The notes under the pieces are model-generated. The model was not told the origin of the DNA, did not search any database, and was given only the letters and a program-made list of their open reading frames with translations. Shown here piece after piece: positions 23,485 through 34,757 of a DNA stretch of 64,000 bases. Made by a program: the position numbers and the translations under genes. Within the stretch, counting starts at the first letter, position 1; every line of letters begins with the position of its first letter. This DNA comes from Chionoecetes opilio (taxonomy: Eukaryota; Arthropoda; Malacostraca; Decapoda; Majidae). The stretch spans positions 337,335 to 401,334 of the forward strand of contig JACEEZ010002764.1 in assembly GCA_016584305.1 (NCBI GenBank), given 5' to 3'.

Positions 23485-25052
23485 GATAGATATTATAGTT
23501 TTAAGGCGCCGCAACTGCGGGGTTATTGACACCTGCTTACATAAGACAGTAACAGTAATATTAAAAAACAAATTTTAAGATAGAATCAAAATATTTAAAA
23601 TAACAAAATATATAAAAGAACAATAGTACATTAAAAGCAATAATAACAGAATATTAAAAACATCATAACTTGTTGAGAAGGTCAACCCTCTCAATAAAAT
23701 TATGGAGCTCATATCCCGGGGAGAAACACCTCTCTCCCAATGCCAGGGAGAGACGGTAGGCACCGTCGGACCCGCGACACCGGGACAAAAATTGCTCACG
23801 TAGGTCCCCAAGACTAGGATACTCGACCAGCAAGTGCCGCACAGTTAAGGGGACCAAGCAATCATCACAGTAAGGAGGGTGGCCCCCCTCCATGAGGAAT
23901 CCATGTGTATATAAAGTGTGACCAATACGCAATCGTGCCAAGGCAGTCTCCCATATCCGGGAGAGACCGCAGTAGCTCCAGTCCTCGATACTTTGGAGGA
24001 TGGTGCGTAGTTTATTTTGCCCTATATTATTCCATCGCTCTTGCCAACTGGTGTGAACTGATCTATGGATTGCCGAGCGTAGGTCCGTAGCTGGCACTGC
24101 AAAATGTGATACAGCTGGTCTTCTAGCTGCAGCTTTTGCCAAGGCATCAGCTTCCTCATTACCGGCAACACCCACATGCTCCGGAACCCAACAATAGCTG
24201 ACCGTCCGGCCTCGCCTCTTGAGTAGATAAAGCCATTCCAGGATGGCATTGACCAGCGGATGGGGAGAGTTAAAATTACATAGTGATTGAAGAGCACTAC
24301 AAGAATCACTAAAAATTGTAAAAAAGACATCCGGAAGGGTAAGAATAGCCATGAGAGCATATGAAATGGCACTTATTTCAGCCGTAAAAACAGATGAAGC
24401 ACTTGGAAGGCTGACGCCTCTGTTAAACGATGGGAATACGACACCTTTTCAAACTCATTCGTCTGATTTGGAACCATCAGTAAAGACAGGGACAGAACCC
24501 TGATGTGTGCAATAGTGGTCTAAAAACTAGGCACGCTCAGCCTGACGAGGTAAAGAGCCTTTTGAGAGGGGAAGGCTTTTGCAGAAGGACACTTCTGGGA
24601 GAAGCCATGGACCGACTCTCGTAGGTCTATGCTGGCAGATCCGTAAAGCAGGGAAGGATAGCGTCTCCATAATAGCTGTCAATCGGAAACCAAGGGGCTT
24701 TGGTAAGCCTCTTCGCTCAAGGTAAATTTGCGATCCTGAATCACAAGACACAGCATGGCAAGCTATTGAGTCAGGGAGGCGTTGGAGGCGATACCAACAT
24801 CTTAACATGAGGGACTGGCGTTGAAGATCTAATGGGACGACACCAGCATCAACCAATAGACTTGGGATGGGAGATGACCTGAATGCCCCGGTTGCCAGAC
24901 GGACACCAGCATGGTGTACAGAATCCAACATCCGCAGTCGAGTGGCTGTGGCAGAGGAGTACACTTCACATCCATATTCAAGCTTCGAAAGGATAAGTGA
25001 GCGATGGAGATATAGGAGTGTAGCGCGATCAACTCCCCAGCTGGTGCTGCAA
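23485..25052 (-). mobile_element. I-like LINE copy inserted in the MULE gene
   Basis: The minus strand begins with the region after the RT (ATLLYLHRSLILSKLEYGCE, RLATGAFRSSPIPSLLVDAG) and continues through EVSFCKSLPLSKGSLPRQ. It then has an RNase HI domain (SDSCSALQSL, GNEEADALAK) and the C-terminal knuckle PPYCDDCLVPLTVRHLLVEY, in which the final Cys is Tyr. The 3' end is GTTGCGGCGCCTTAAAAC plus an ATAATATCTATC tail. GTAGGTA flanks both ends (23478-23484 and 25053-25059), a likely 7-bp target duplication. It is 5'-truncated and frameshifted near 24500. It splits the MULE coding region, so it is younger than the MULE. Confidence 0.8.
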
Positions 25053-25059
25053 GTAGGTA

Positions 25060-25745
25060 AGCCTTGATCTGGACAGCAGGCAGGGCACAGTCAATTGGCG
25101 TGCACTTGTGTGGCTGTGCTCCTCGTATAAAGGATGCTTCAGTTTGGGTCACTGAACCAAGACACGTCACATTCTTGTTTCTTGCGATGCACCTCCAGCG
25201 TTGTTGTCCTTTTTGTGTAGTTTTTCCATCTCTTTGGTAAGTGTATCTTTTTTCTACTAAAAGATCACTACCACGTTTTGAACCTTTGGGAACCACGACA
25301 AACTGGAGTGGTTCTTCGTCTGAACTGTCTTGATTGTCAACTTCTGTGTCAGGAGCAGCTAGGGTGGTTTCAAGGTCGGACTCTTCACACACCTGGGGAG
25401 ATCAGTAAACGAGACATCAGAGGTGTTAAGGAGGTGTGCCACATCTGGAGAACTTGATAATGAGAAGAGTCGCTGTCGCTTGGCAGGTGGAAAGTGTGAA
25501 GCGGGTGGTGTAGATAGCTGAGTGAGGTCTGGTCGTGGTGGTGTATTTGGTGTTGAGCACTGCTGACAGGACCACTTGATGTCAGTACCCTCACGGACGG
25601 CCTTTATGTACTGGGCTTGGGAGATGTTGATTCCACAAATTCTATGTTGCCACTTGTTGCAGCCATCACACGTAATGGCCTGTTGAAGAAATGCAGGGAA
25701 GCCTGTTGAAGAAATGCAGGGAAATTCAGTGTCCATCCTTGGCAA
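25060..25745 (-). pseudogene. PHD-like and FLYWCH modules of the MULE transposase
   Basis: The upstream frame (25745-25359) carries CDGCNKWQHRICG and KWSCQQC, the second half of a PHD-type finger (C-x2-C-x4-H-x2-C ... C-x2-C). The next frame has EEPLQFVVVPKGSKRGSDLL, KRYTYQRDGKT, QRWRCIARNKNVTC and RGAQPHKCTP, a FLYWCH-type C2H2 finger. FLYWCH fingers commonly precede MULE cores and probably bind terminal repeats; the PHD-like part could read chromatin. The two frames overlap at 25360-25392 and are offset by one base, either a frameshift or a lost intron. A 23-bp direct duplication lies at about 25680-25725. Confidence 0.7.
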
Positions 25746-25807
25746 GAGGCTGAACAGTTGTGGTGGTTGACATGGGTTGATGTTTCACGGAAACATTTCT
25801 TGAAATG

Positions 25808-26185
25808 TGTCTGGAGTCAGAGTCGCAACCTTAAAATTTCCGACTCAACTCCACGAGATATTACCATTAAAACAATGAATTTAGATAAATTGATTAGATT
25901 AATGATAAATTACTATAATCTCAATAATCAGTTTTATTCCTTTACGATATTATATACACTAATGATAAGGATGAAATTGAAAATATGTAAGTAATGCAGT
26001 AAACAGTAAGCAAAAAAAGGGTGAAGGGGAGGGCGGAGTCGGAATCGGAGTCGACACCTTAAAATTTCCAGGAGTAGAGTTAGAATCGTAATTTTCTAAA
26101 TCAGACTCAACACCCTCGGTCATTATCCTTTTATTCTTATGTATATACTAGTATGTATACATTTATATTAATCTTATTTGTGTGG
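25808..26185. repeat. GGAGTCGG-type dispersed repeat (copy 1)
   Basis: ACCTTAAAATTTCCGACTCAA at about 25827 and GTCGACACCTTAAAATTTCC-AGGAG at about 26052 are variants of one motif. The 3' part (AGTAAGCAAAAAAAGGG ... CTCGGTCATTATCCTTTTAT) recurs at 46886-47040 with over 90% identity by eye. GGAGTCGGAATCGGAGTCG strings are common near ends of hAT-like elements, but no transposase is linked. Confidence 0.65.
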
Positions 26186-26329
26186 GAATTATGCTTAATT
26201 TGATGTGAATTCATCTTGCAATTTTCCCAAGAACTACCTATACTGAGAGCCTACTCCATTTAGTCACTAACTAAGGTATACTCATCAGTGGTAGATGGGT
26301 TGAATGGTTGAAGGCTTGATTATTATTTG

Positions 26330-26960
26330 CGAGAAGTAGAAGTGGCCGGTGTGGGGTACTGGTGGCTGGTTGTGTGGTGCACGTGTCTAATGGCGGCGAC
26401 TGATGGGCGACGGTAACTTTCCAGAGTCCAGTCGGCTTGAATAAATCCCGGACGCGATACTGGCTTATGGTGTTATACCACGTCCTTTTATCACTAACCG
26501 ATTGATCGGTTATGTTGGCTCACACATATTAGGATGATGAGCGTGACTACACCTTAATAGTGTAAAATCAAGAGCGTGACTATACCTTAATAGTGTAAAA
26601 TCTAGAGCATGACTACACCTTAATAGTATAAAATCTAGAGCGTGACTGACTGCCTTGAACGAAAACTCTGATCAAGTCGGCAGGAGCTACACACGTGGAA
26701 CGTTCCAATAATGTATCTTCCTACATGTGGAAGGTTCCAATATTTTCCTCACAACTCTTATATTATGTTAACCCTTTGATTAATTGTGGTACTAGTTAAT
26801 ACCACCAGAACTATATTACTATATTTAATGTATCTTAATTTATACCCAATTCTATAATAATATATACATAGTGGAATTTTACTCACCTCCCCTGGTGACA
26901 AGGGGTGGGGGGGGAATCCCATCATACCATTCTCCCGATTAGAGAAGGGTTTTAGTGGAT
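26330..26960 (-). mobile_element. Probable 3' LTR of the BEL/Pao element
   Basis: It lies directly downstream (minus strand) of the BEL pol stop at 27002. A purine-rich stretch (GGGGAGG near 26895) could be the polypurine tract, followed by TGAGTAAAATTCC as an LTR-like start. The region includes a tandem repeat (26535-26650) in what would be U3. No second LTR is present, so the exact limits are estimates. Confidence 0.4.
26532..26650. repeat. 33-bp tandem repeat in the putative U3
   Basis: Three and a half units of GAGCGTGACTACACCTTAAT-AGTGTAAAATCTA, with one or two substitutions between copies. Tandem repeats in U3 often act as enhancer elements, but this is inference from position. Confidence 0.85.
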
Positions 26961-27001
26961 AATTTCCACAACTGGGGGCCGGTGAAAAATGAAGGTTTGC
27001 T

Positions 27002-28450
27002 TCAGGTGATTTGACCCCCTTTTATGAGGTTTCTCCAAGTGATTTTACACTTTAAAGCAGCTTGCCTCCGTGGTCGGAAGTCCCCTAAGTTGGCCTGCCA
27101 AGACGCAGACTTAGAGTCCTCCTTTACCTCTTCAGCCAACTCTAGGGGAATCAAATTATTTACCGTCCGCACACATCGTTGTCCCCTCACTAGTAACTCC
27201 ACTGACCTCAGAATCCCCTTTCCATCAGTATGCAATTTTGCTATTTTTCCTAAAGGCCATTGCGAACGAGGCATATCTCCCCTAAGGATTACTATATCTT
27301 CTACTTTAATTGGACTTTGATTTTCTGGCTGTTGAGCGCCATAAAACACTTCTCCTAGACTCAGTAAATAATCTGCACTCCAATGCTTATTCCATGACCT
27401 TAAAATTTGACTTAAGGAGTGATAACCTTCCCGGAGATGTTGAGCTGGGTCATTTAACGTAGGATCTTGTATATGCTCCCTTGTTTCTATTAAAGGAAAG
27501 GGTTCCAGTCTTCTCCCATAAATAAAATGTGAGGGAGTAAGAGCTTCTATATTTACTGATGAATCATCTAAGTAGGTTAAGGGTCGGTTATTGATACGGG
27601 TCTCAATCTCAGTCACTATGGTTTTCAGGTCTTCTAGACCTATCTTTGTTTTGTGGAGAGTTTTCCTAAGACAAGTCTTAACTATGCCAATCATTCTCTC
27701 TGTGAAAACATTTTGCCAAGAAGCTCTAGGGGTAGTAAAAGTCCATGAGCATTTCCTTAACTTTAGAGATTTTTGTACTGATGGATGATATAATATTTCT
27801 AACAATATGGGAGGCTCCTACGAAGTTAGTAGCATTATCACTAATCAATCGCCGAGGACACGACCGCCGAGCCACAAACCGCCGGAACACTTGAATAAAT
27901 GTTTCGGCACTTAAATCATCAGCTATTTCTAAATGAACAGCCCTTGTAGAGGTGCAAGTGAATAAGCAGACATATACTTTCTTGGGGGGAGCATTATCTC
28001 TTGTAATTATTATTGCCCCAGTATAGTCGACACCAGCTACCTCAAATGGTTTTAATAGTTGTACTCGATCCATGGGTGTTCAGTGGGTCCGAGATAGGTG
28101 ATTAGTCTTCCCTCATATCTCTTGCAATTTGATACAAGATTTGAGGTAGTATTTAACTGCTTGTCTACCCTGTGGTATCCAAAATTCCCTCCTGAGATAG
28201 GCTAATGTGTCAGCCATTCCGCCATGTAATGAGTTCCCATGAGATTCATCCACTAGCAATTTAGTAAGATGATGACGCTTGGGAATTAGCATGGGATTGC
28301 AGGTTTTGTCGGGTAGATCAGCATTCCAAATTCTTCCTCGACACCTAATTATGCCCTCATTATCTAGGTACAGGCCTAATGATTTGATAAATTTGTTCCT
28401 ACGGGGGCTGGCCGAGGCTAAGAGCTGATATTCCTCAGGAAATTCTTGCT
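27002..28450 (-). pseudogene. BEL/Pao integrase and C-terminal DUF5641-like domain
   Basis: On the minus strand the integrase zinc-binding part comes first in broken frames (HHLTKLLVDESHGNSLHGGM near 28260, then YYLKSCIKL). The catalytic core follows: FEVAGVDYTGAIII (first Asp), FTCTSTRAVHLEIADDLSAE, RLISDNATNFVGA (second Asp) and TERMIGIVKTCLRKT (Glu). Then comes RINNRPLTYLDD and the DUF5641 module typical of BEL pol ends (VEDIVILRGDMPRSQWPLGK, RTVNNLIPLEL). Integrase inserts the cDNA copy into the chromosome. Frames 27002-27805 and 27726-28073 overlap with one frameshift, and the zinc region has stops. It shares its strand and order with the RT/RNase H part upstream, so it is one element. 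Confidence 0.85.
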
Positions 28451-28451
28451 T

Positions 28452-29437
28452 TTATATTGTTCTAACCCAAAACTTCAAAGGATCAGAACTATCCCTTATT
28501 ATGAATTTGAAGACCAATTTAGTAGTCTTCAATAGTTTGCTTAATATGGAAAACCTTTTTACATCCATAACAGGGTCTGGGATCAATATAGGTTCAATAA
28601 TTATATCTTCTGATATGTCTGACTTACTATAGACCTTTTGATTAGGCCATGCATTATTATTTGTCAGCCAGGTAGGACTTTTAAACCATAATCCTGTATT
28701 TAGTTTGAGGATAGTTGTTTTTCTGGAAAAAATATCAGCTGGGTTTTCCTTGGTAGCAAAATGATTATAGTGAAATGTGGAACCTAAATAATTTATCTTA
28801 CCAACACGATTCCTGACATAAGGGATTTTTGTATTATGCTTCACTAACCAGTGTAGGCAAATTTCACTATCGGTCCACATATATACCTCACCAATTTGCA
28901 ATAAACTATTTAGATATTGTGCTAATTTAGTGCCTAATTATAATGCAGTCATTTCCTTTTGAGGCAATGTTCTAGGCTTAATTGGGGAAACCCGAGCCTT
29001 AGAAATAATTAAATTACATTCCTCTCCTGCTTTAAGATAGGCTACTGCATCGTATGCACTTTTTGAAGCATCACAAAATATGTGTAGTTGCTGGGGTTGT
29101 CGCCCATCAGTATTTATTCTCCTACTTATGTGAACTTCATTTATTTTTTTGAACTCAGATTTTATAGTCTCCCATTCTGTTATATATTTCCCATCAAGGG
29201 GGGTATCCCAATCGAGGTGTTCGCCCCAGGTCTTTTGTATTAGACATTTACCTCGTATAGTTATTGGGCTCACTATGCCCAAGGGGTCAAATACTTGGCT
29301 GACCTGACTTAAGAGTGTTCTCTTTGTTAGGACTACATCAGAAAAATCTGGACACTTTAATCTTTGTTCATCAATTTTTACATTCCACCATAATCCAAAC
29401 ACTGATTGGACCTCTGGTAGCGTATAGGAGAGATAGT
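28452..29437 (-). pseudogene. BEL/Pao pol: RT C-terminal part and RNase H
   Basis: The upstream frame (29437-28938) reads LPEVQSVFGLWWNVKIDEQR, TLLSQVSQVFDPLGIVSP and LHIFCDASKSAYDAVAY, the segment between RT and RNase H in BEL/Pao (often annotated as peptidase A17) with the RNase H Asp in FCDAS. The next (28901-28452) continues with EVYMWTDSEICLHWL and KENPADIFSRKTT. A single stop near 28920 divides them. The RT polymerase part does not precede them on this strand; it lies on the plus strand at 30.2-30.9 kb, so the segment between about 29440 and 30905 is inverted. Confidence 0.85.
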
Positions 29438-29439
29438 TG

Positions 29440-30905
29440 ATCTATTACAACTACTTATAATTAGCAAGGTGAACTTAGCCATTTCGGGCTTTCTGGCCAA
29501 CAACGAAGCTCAAAATATTGACATTGTTCGACCACTAGTCCAATTAGGAATTATAAATGTAGGGTAGATACTGTAGTTAATAACATCGGTATAAATTTAA
29601 CTGTAAACAAACTAAAATCTACAGCTGAAATGTTGAAAGAGAAAGGTGTTAGACTAGTTAGAAATACCTTTGAGGATGTTGATGGTCCATACCAATTAAT
29701 AATAGGCGCTGATTATTTTGGGCGATACCAAAGTAAGGTCATCAAAAAACATTACATTTCTATGTTCACCAGTACCGGTGGTAATGTTATAATATCCCAC
29801 AAACCACTCACCAGCCTGAACAAGAGGAATGCATTCCTAGTCATGCACAACCCCTCTTGGTTGCTAGAATTGGAACTTCATTAGTACCCACTCAAATAAA
29901 CGAGTTATTGGATGTAGGGGATATCCCCGTGTATAAATTATGGGATCTAGAAACTATCAGTATCATACCTGAACAGTTACCCAAAGAGGATCAAAATACT
30001 CTAGATCACTATGCTATGATCACACTGTCAATTATGTAATTGGTAAATATGAAGTAGGACTACCTTGGCAAATAGACGCCCCTGTGTTACCTTCCAATTA
30101 TCACATAGTTAAGAGCCAATTAAATAGTTCAATAAGAAAACTGTAGAAAAACCAGTCTAAATTGGAGTGCTATGATAAGATAATTCAAGATCAATTAAAG
30201 GATGACTTTATCGAAAAACTGGACGGAGCAGTAAATCATAATATAGGACATTATTTACCCCACCATGCAGTGGCCAAAGATTCATCAACCAACCCCATTA
30301 GAATAATTTTCAATTGTAGTTTCAAAACTAAACAAGATGCTAGCTTAAGTGACTGCCTTCAGACAGGACCGAATCTCTTGTCCAATCAAGATGTTCTAGT
30401 AAAATTCAGAACAGATAAATTCGCCTATGTGGCTGATATCTCTAAAGCTTTCCTAAGATTATGTCTAAGGGAAGAAAACAGAAATTTCACAAAATTCCTA
30501 TGGCCTGAAAACATATATCAGGAAGACAGCCACGTATAGGTTTAAATCAGTTCTTTTTGGTTCTTGCTCAAGCCCATTTTTATTAAATAAAACATCACAG
30601 TACTATTTTAAAGGTTCAGATAGCCCAGAATTAGGAAAGAACTTCTATATGGATAATTTGCAGGGGACGATAAATTCAGAGGAAGAACTAATACAAATGT
30701 ATAACCTGGCTAATAAAGAGTGCAGGAAGGCCAGCCTCCCCTTACAGAGTTGGGATACTAATTATCCAAGGTTAGAAGGGATAATCAGTAAGAATTTCCT
30801 TAATTCTAATAAATTATTTTTGTGCACCACTGTCAAACATTGTTTTCACAATGGCCGAATTATCATTGTGGCTCACCTTCAATTATGCCGTAGGGACAAC
30901 GTATG
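29440..30905 (+). pseudogene. Inverted BEL/Pao segment: protease-like and RT core
   Basis: On the plus strand, frames give FLANNEAQNIDIVRPLVQLG and GPYQLIIGADYFGRY (the retropepsin-like DUF1758 segment of BEL), then the RT: HYLPHHAVAKDSSTNPIRII, QTGPNLLSNQDVLVKFRTD, ADISKAFLRLCLREENRNFT, FGSCSSPFLLN (broken frame) and ASLPLQSWDTNYPRLEG. RT copies element RNA to DNA; the usual YxDD box would fall in NFYMDNLQG, here with Met-Asp-Asn in place of an Asp-Asp pair. The same element's gag and RNase H/integrase lie on the minus strand on either side. The rearranged copy cannot be expressed as one polyprotein. Confidence 0.8.
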
Positions 30906-30907
30906 AA

Positions 30908-31718
30908 CTACTCATACGTTGGTCTACTTACGGCCATTTTAACGACCGTAGGGTCTGTTCTCACATCACCATTAGGACATAAGGCTATATGAGGAATGGC
31001 TTTTCTACACTTCTTACAAGTACCCGGACTAATAGGACAGGCATTTATTGCATGTTTACCACTAAGGCCAGTTAGGCAGTTTCCCAGGTCCATTAACCTT
31101 TTGAGCCTAGTGGAATAATCTGGGTATATATTACAAGTGGAGGGTGGATGTTCTTCCTCGCAGAAAGCACATTTTTTTCTGACTTCACTGGTAATAACCC
31201 TATATTTAGGAATGGCACCTGTTCTTTGAGTAGGTCTTAATGGTGGTTTACCGGCTGGTCTAGTTTGAAACTTATCTACCGGTTTTCTTCCCATCGTAAC
31301 TTTAGTAGGATCGGGATAACTACCCACCAATGAGGGATCTTTAAACTCTAAAGGTGGCTTATATCGCTGATTACCCTTAGGTCTAGTTATCTCAATTTCT
31401 CTGTGGGGCCGTGGGGGGGGGGGGGGGTCCTGTTCAATACCTTGCAAATGTTTGCACTCTTGTAATAATCCTTCCTATATCTGTTTGACCATGAAGTAAT
31501 TAATTGTGTACCTCTGATTTAGCCGGTATCGCATCCTGGTTGGTAGTTTTTCTCCATATCATGATACTGACCGTCCAGTCTGACTCTATCAAGGGTTTAT
31601 GAGCTTCAATGGCTCTTAGTGTACTATTTAAAGTTATTCCGAACTCTTCCAATTCTCTGTGATTGTGAGAAGGGCTCAGTAGATCCATGAACTTGCAGGA
31701 AAAATTCTTTATTATCAA
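30908..31718 (-). pseudogene. BEL/Pao gag with zinc knuckles
   Basis: The frame 31718-31500 (NFSCKFMDLLSPSHNHRELE, DWTVSIMIWRKT) fits the DUF1759-like Gag region. The frame 31447-30908 contains a Pro-rich linker, then KKCAFCEEEHPPSTCN and ACPISPGTCKKCRKAIPHI, Cys/His knuckles that bind genomic RNA, ending MAVSRPTYE. It is cut at about 31743 by a LINE copy, so the Gag N-terminus and the 5' LTR are missing. The C-terminus points directly to the plus-strand segment IVDLLQ at about 29445, as expected if the intervening DNA was flipped. Confidence 0.8.
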
Positions 31719-31742
31719 TTCTTTATCTTCATAATTATTTCA

Positions 31743-32850
31743 TAAGCCTTCCGCTCTCAAAAGGGTCTTTACCTCCTCAGGCTGAGCGTGCCCAGTTTTT
31801 AGACCACTTTTGCACACATCAGAGTTCTGTCCCTGTCTTTACTGATGGTTCCAAATCAGACGAAGGAGTTGGATACCGTGTCGTATTCCCATCGTTTAAC
31901 AAAGGCGTCAGCCTTCCAAGTGTTTCATCTGTTTTTACGGCTGAAATAAGTGCTATTTTATATGCTCTCATGATTATTTTTACCCTTCCGGATGTTTCTT
32001 TTACAATTTTTAGTGATTCTTGTAGTGCTCTTCAATCACTATGTAATTTTAACTCTCCCCATCCGCTGGTCAATGCCATCCTTAATGGCTTTATCTGCTC
32101 AAGAGGCGAGGCCGGACGGTCAGCTTTTGTTGGGTACCGGCACATGTAGGTGTTGCCGGTAATGAGGAAGCTGATGCCTTGGCAAAATCTGCAGCTAAAA
32201 GACCAGCTCTATCACATTTTGCAGTGCCGGCTACGGACCTACGCTCGGCAATCCATAGATCAGTTCACAACACTTGGCAAGAACGTTGGATTACTATAGG
32301 GCAAAATAAACTGCGCACCATCCGCCAAAGTATCGAGGACTGGAGCTACTGCGGTCTCTCCCGGAGATGGGAGACTGCCTTGGCACGATTGCTTATTGGT
32401 CACACTCTATATACTCATGGGTTCCTCATGGAGGGGGGCCACCCTCCTTACTGTGATGATTGTTTGGTCCTCTTAACTGTGCGGCACTTGCTGGTCGAGT
32501 GTCCCAGTCTTGGGGACCTACGTGTGCAATTTTTGTCCCGGTGTCGCGGGTCGGACGGTGCTTACCGTCTCTCCCTGGCATTGGGAGAGAGGTGTTTCTC
32601 TCCGGGACATGAAGTCCATACATTTATTGAGAAGGCTGGCCTTCTCAACAAGTTATGATGTTTTTAATATTAACTTATGATTGTTTTTAATGTACTTTTG
32701 TTCTTTTATGTATTTCGTAATTTTCAATATTTTTATTCTATCTTAAATGTTGTTTTTTAAAACGTTTTACTTTACATGCATCTTTTGTAAGCAGGCGTCA
32801 ATAACCCCGCAGTTGCGGCGCCTTAAAACTTTAATCAATCAATCAATCAT
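31743..32850 (+). pseudogene. I-like LINE, 5'-truncated copy
   Basis: It starts at CCTTCCGCTCTCAAAAGGGTC, the same sequence as the copy at 16.65 kb, and encodes the RNase HI domain (TDGSKSDEGVGY, FTAEISAI, SDSCSALQSL, GNEEADALAKSAAKR). The C-terminal knuckle YCDDCLVLLTVRHLLVECP lies in frame 32179-32658. It ends GTTGCGGCGCCTTAAAAC plus (AATC)n. One frameshift near 32080-32140 breaks the domain; the last third (159 residues) is intact. It truncates the BEL gag at its 5' edge. Confidence 0.8.
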
Positions 32851-33189
32851 CATACAAGTTTGGCCGCTATAATGATGCGGTGGTGGTGGTGTCAAATGTC
32901 TGATGTACACACGCACACACACACTGTAACAGTCTGGCGGCATTTGAAGTGTCTCTTTAAATTTATTTCTCGGTCTCCCTGACAGCTGAGAGCAAGGTGA
33001 TTGGCCAGATAAGGCCGCGTTCATGCGAGGCGCTGCTCTGTGATTGGTCAGCAGAATGTCCCCACACATATCCCTAGAATATCCCTAATATTCTCCACCC
33101 AGATCACCGTACGGGAGTGACGGCTCGGTACGAGCATCAACCTCAGCCCACCCTCGTAAGGTTAGTGTAGCCATGCACTCATAAGTTGT
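32851..33189. other. No recognised gene
   Basis: Mixed sequence with a GGT trinucleotide run (32879-32891). It may be the 3' flank of the LINE ORF1 that follows on the minus strand. Confidence 0.35.
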
Positions 33190-34006
33190 CCCTTACGAGG
33201 GATTTTCGAGCATCCCTGCCCTGGCGTACAGGTGGTCCTTACCGAAGAATCAAGCTCAGTTGTCGATAAAGAGCCACCCGTTCCTCCTGCAGTGCTCGAC
33301 CAGCAAGCTGTTCACCTCAAAAGCTTCAGACCACCATCTCGGTTCCCTTTTCCTGCGCGGCAAAATTCCACTCACAACAGGTGTGCCTCCAAGGTCCCTA
33401 ACCCTGCCTAGTGCTTCCTTGTTCCTCCTTAAGAGCTCTTGTCTCGACCCTGCCTATATCATTTCCTCCTGCACTCATACATACCGTCGGCGCTACTCGC
33501 TCACCCACCATTATCCTCCCCAGCCTGTCTGCTATGTTCCCTATCCCCGCTCCACGAAAACAGGCAAGCTTTCTATTCTTCCTATCTATGTTACAAAAAG
33601 TCCTATCTAGATACTTGATCTGGCTGTCTCCCACAACCACGGTCTTACCTGAAGACAGGGAAGGCTCGACGGTCTTTCCAACCCCTACCTCCGCGCATTC
33701 GTCGACGAGGGTAGCAAAGCTATTCCTGGTCTCAGGAGGCGGGGTCTGTGGTCTCCCCCGGCCAGTCTCCTTATTCTTCACCTGTGTCCACGCTGCTACC
33801 CTCCGTCTAGGCAGAGGGACTGGCGATGATGGAACGCCTCGCTTCCCTAGTAGCTCCCTGAGCTCGGCATTTTCCTTCTTGAGGGAAGCCACAGCGTCCC
33901 CCAGGTCTCTCACGACGTCATCGTGACCACTCCTTGCCTCTGTGAGGTCATGCAGCTGTGCCCGCAGCTGCCTCAGCTCAATTAACACATCACTGTCCGC
34001 CATCAA
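33190..34006 (-). pseudogene. LINE ORF1-like protein with coiled coil and SGNH esterase domain
   Basis: The minus-strand frame starts MMADSDVLIELRQLRAQLHD and continues in heptads to ELRELLGKRG (residues about 8-55), a coiled coil likely used for trimerisation. A Pro/Arg-rich linker and an SGNH hydrolase domain follow: block I VVVGDSQIKYLD (catalytic Ser in GDS) and block III CMSAGGNDIGR (GGND, Asn). After a frameshift at about 33400 comes VVSGILPRR and NGWLFIDN, then HLYARAGML where block V normally has Asp-x-x-His. The final catalytic His/Asp motif is therefore altered. Such ORF1 esterases are known from CR1/L2-type LINEs. No RT in the same orientation follows, so only ORF1 survives. Confidence 0.7.
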
Positions 34007-34757
34007 ACTTCACTTCACTAATCCCAGGGAGCTCTAAGCACCACGTCCTTCCCGTTTTAGCGCCCAGAACTGTATGAACGTCTTGCTCTCCTTGAGCAAG
34101 GGAATGATATGGAAGTAGTGTAATGTCTCAGCTATACCAAATTATTGGTATGTAGTATGAGCTCTTAGCTTTTTCTGGCAGGGGAACAGTTATTGATCGC
34201 GTATCTAATACGTGATCAAGACTGCATTACAGGTAAATTGGTAAACTACAGGAACACAAACACGCACACGATGAAGTGCAGCAAAAACAATGAAGAGGGT
34301 GCCTATCTGAAATACATATCAAACCTTTTCAGAGCAAACCATAAGTGACTCACATTGTAATGAAATTAGAATGAAATACTAATAGAAATTGAGAAAAATA
34401 CCCTTTTTATATGGTAGTCCTAGAAATGTTTAAGTTACAGTACCTCAGCAACACAAGCACACATCAAGTGTAGCTACTATAAGACCGATAAATTCAGTAA
34501 TAGTCCTTCCCTTTAAGATAAAGTAATGCTTTAGTGCTTCTGTTAATAATTGGTTGATAGCATGACTCCATAAGTATTAACAAATATAGTGTTTGTCTGT
34601 GTGTTTATTGATGCAATTGATTAAGTTTCATTCTTTTCATATAAAGGGAAAACAATATAGCTGAAATATGGATGACTCTTTTTCGCTGGCAGCATTCCTG
34701 CCATTCGTCATCCCAGATCCTTTTGCAAAATAAGCACTTGTTTTATTATGTCTATTA
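34007..34757. other. No recognised gene; short SINE-body match near 34090
   Basis: CTCCTTGAGCAAGGGAATGA at about 34090 is shared with the family 1 SINE body (11.88 kb, opposite strand). The rest is AT-rich, without coding signals. Confidence 0.4.
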
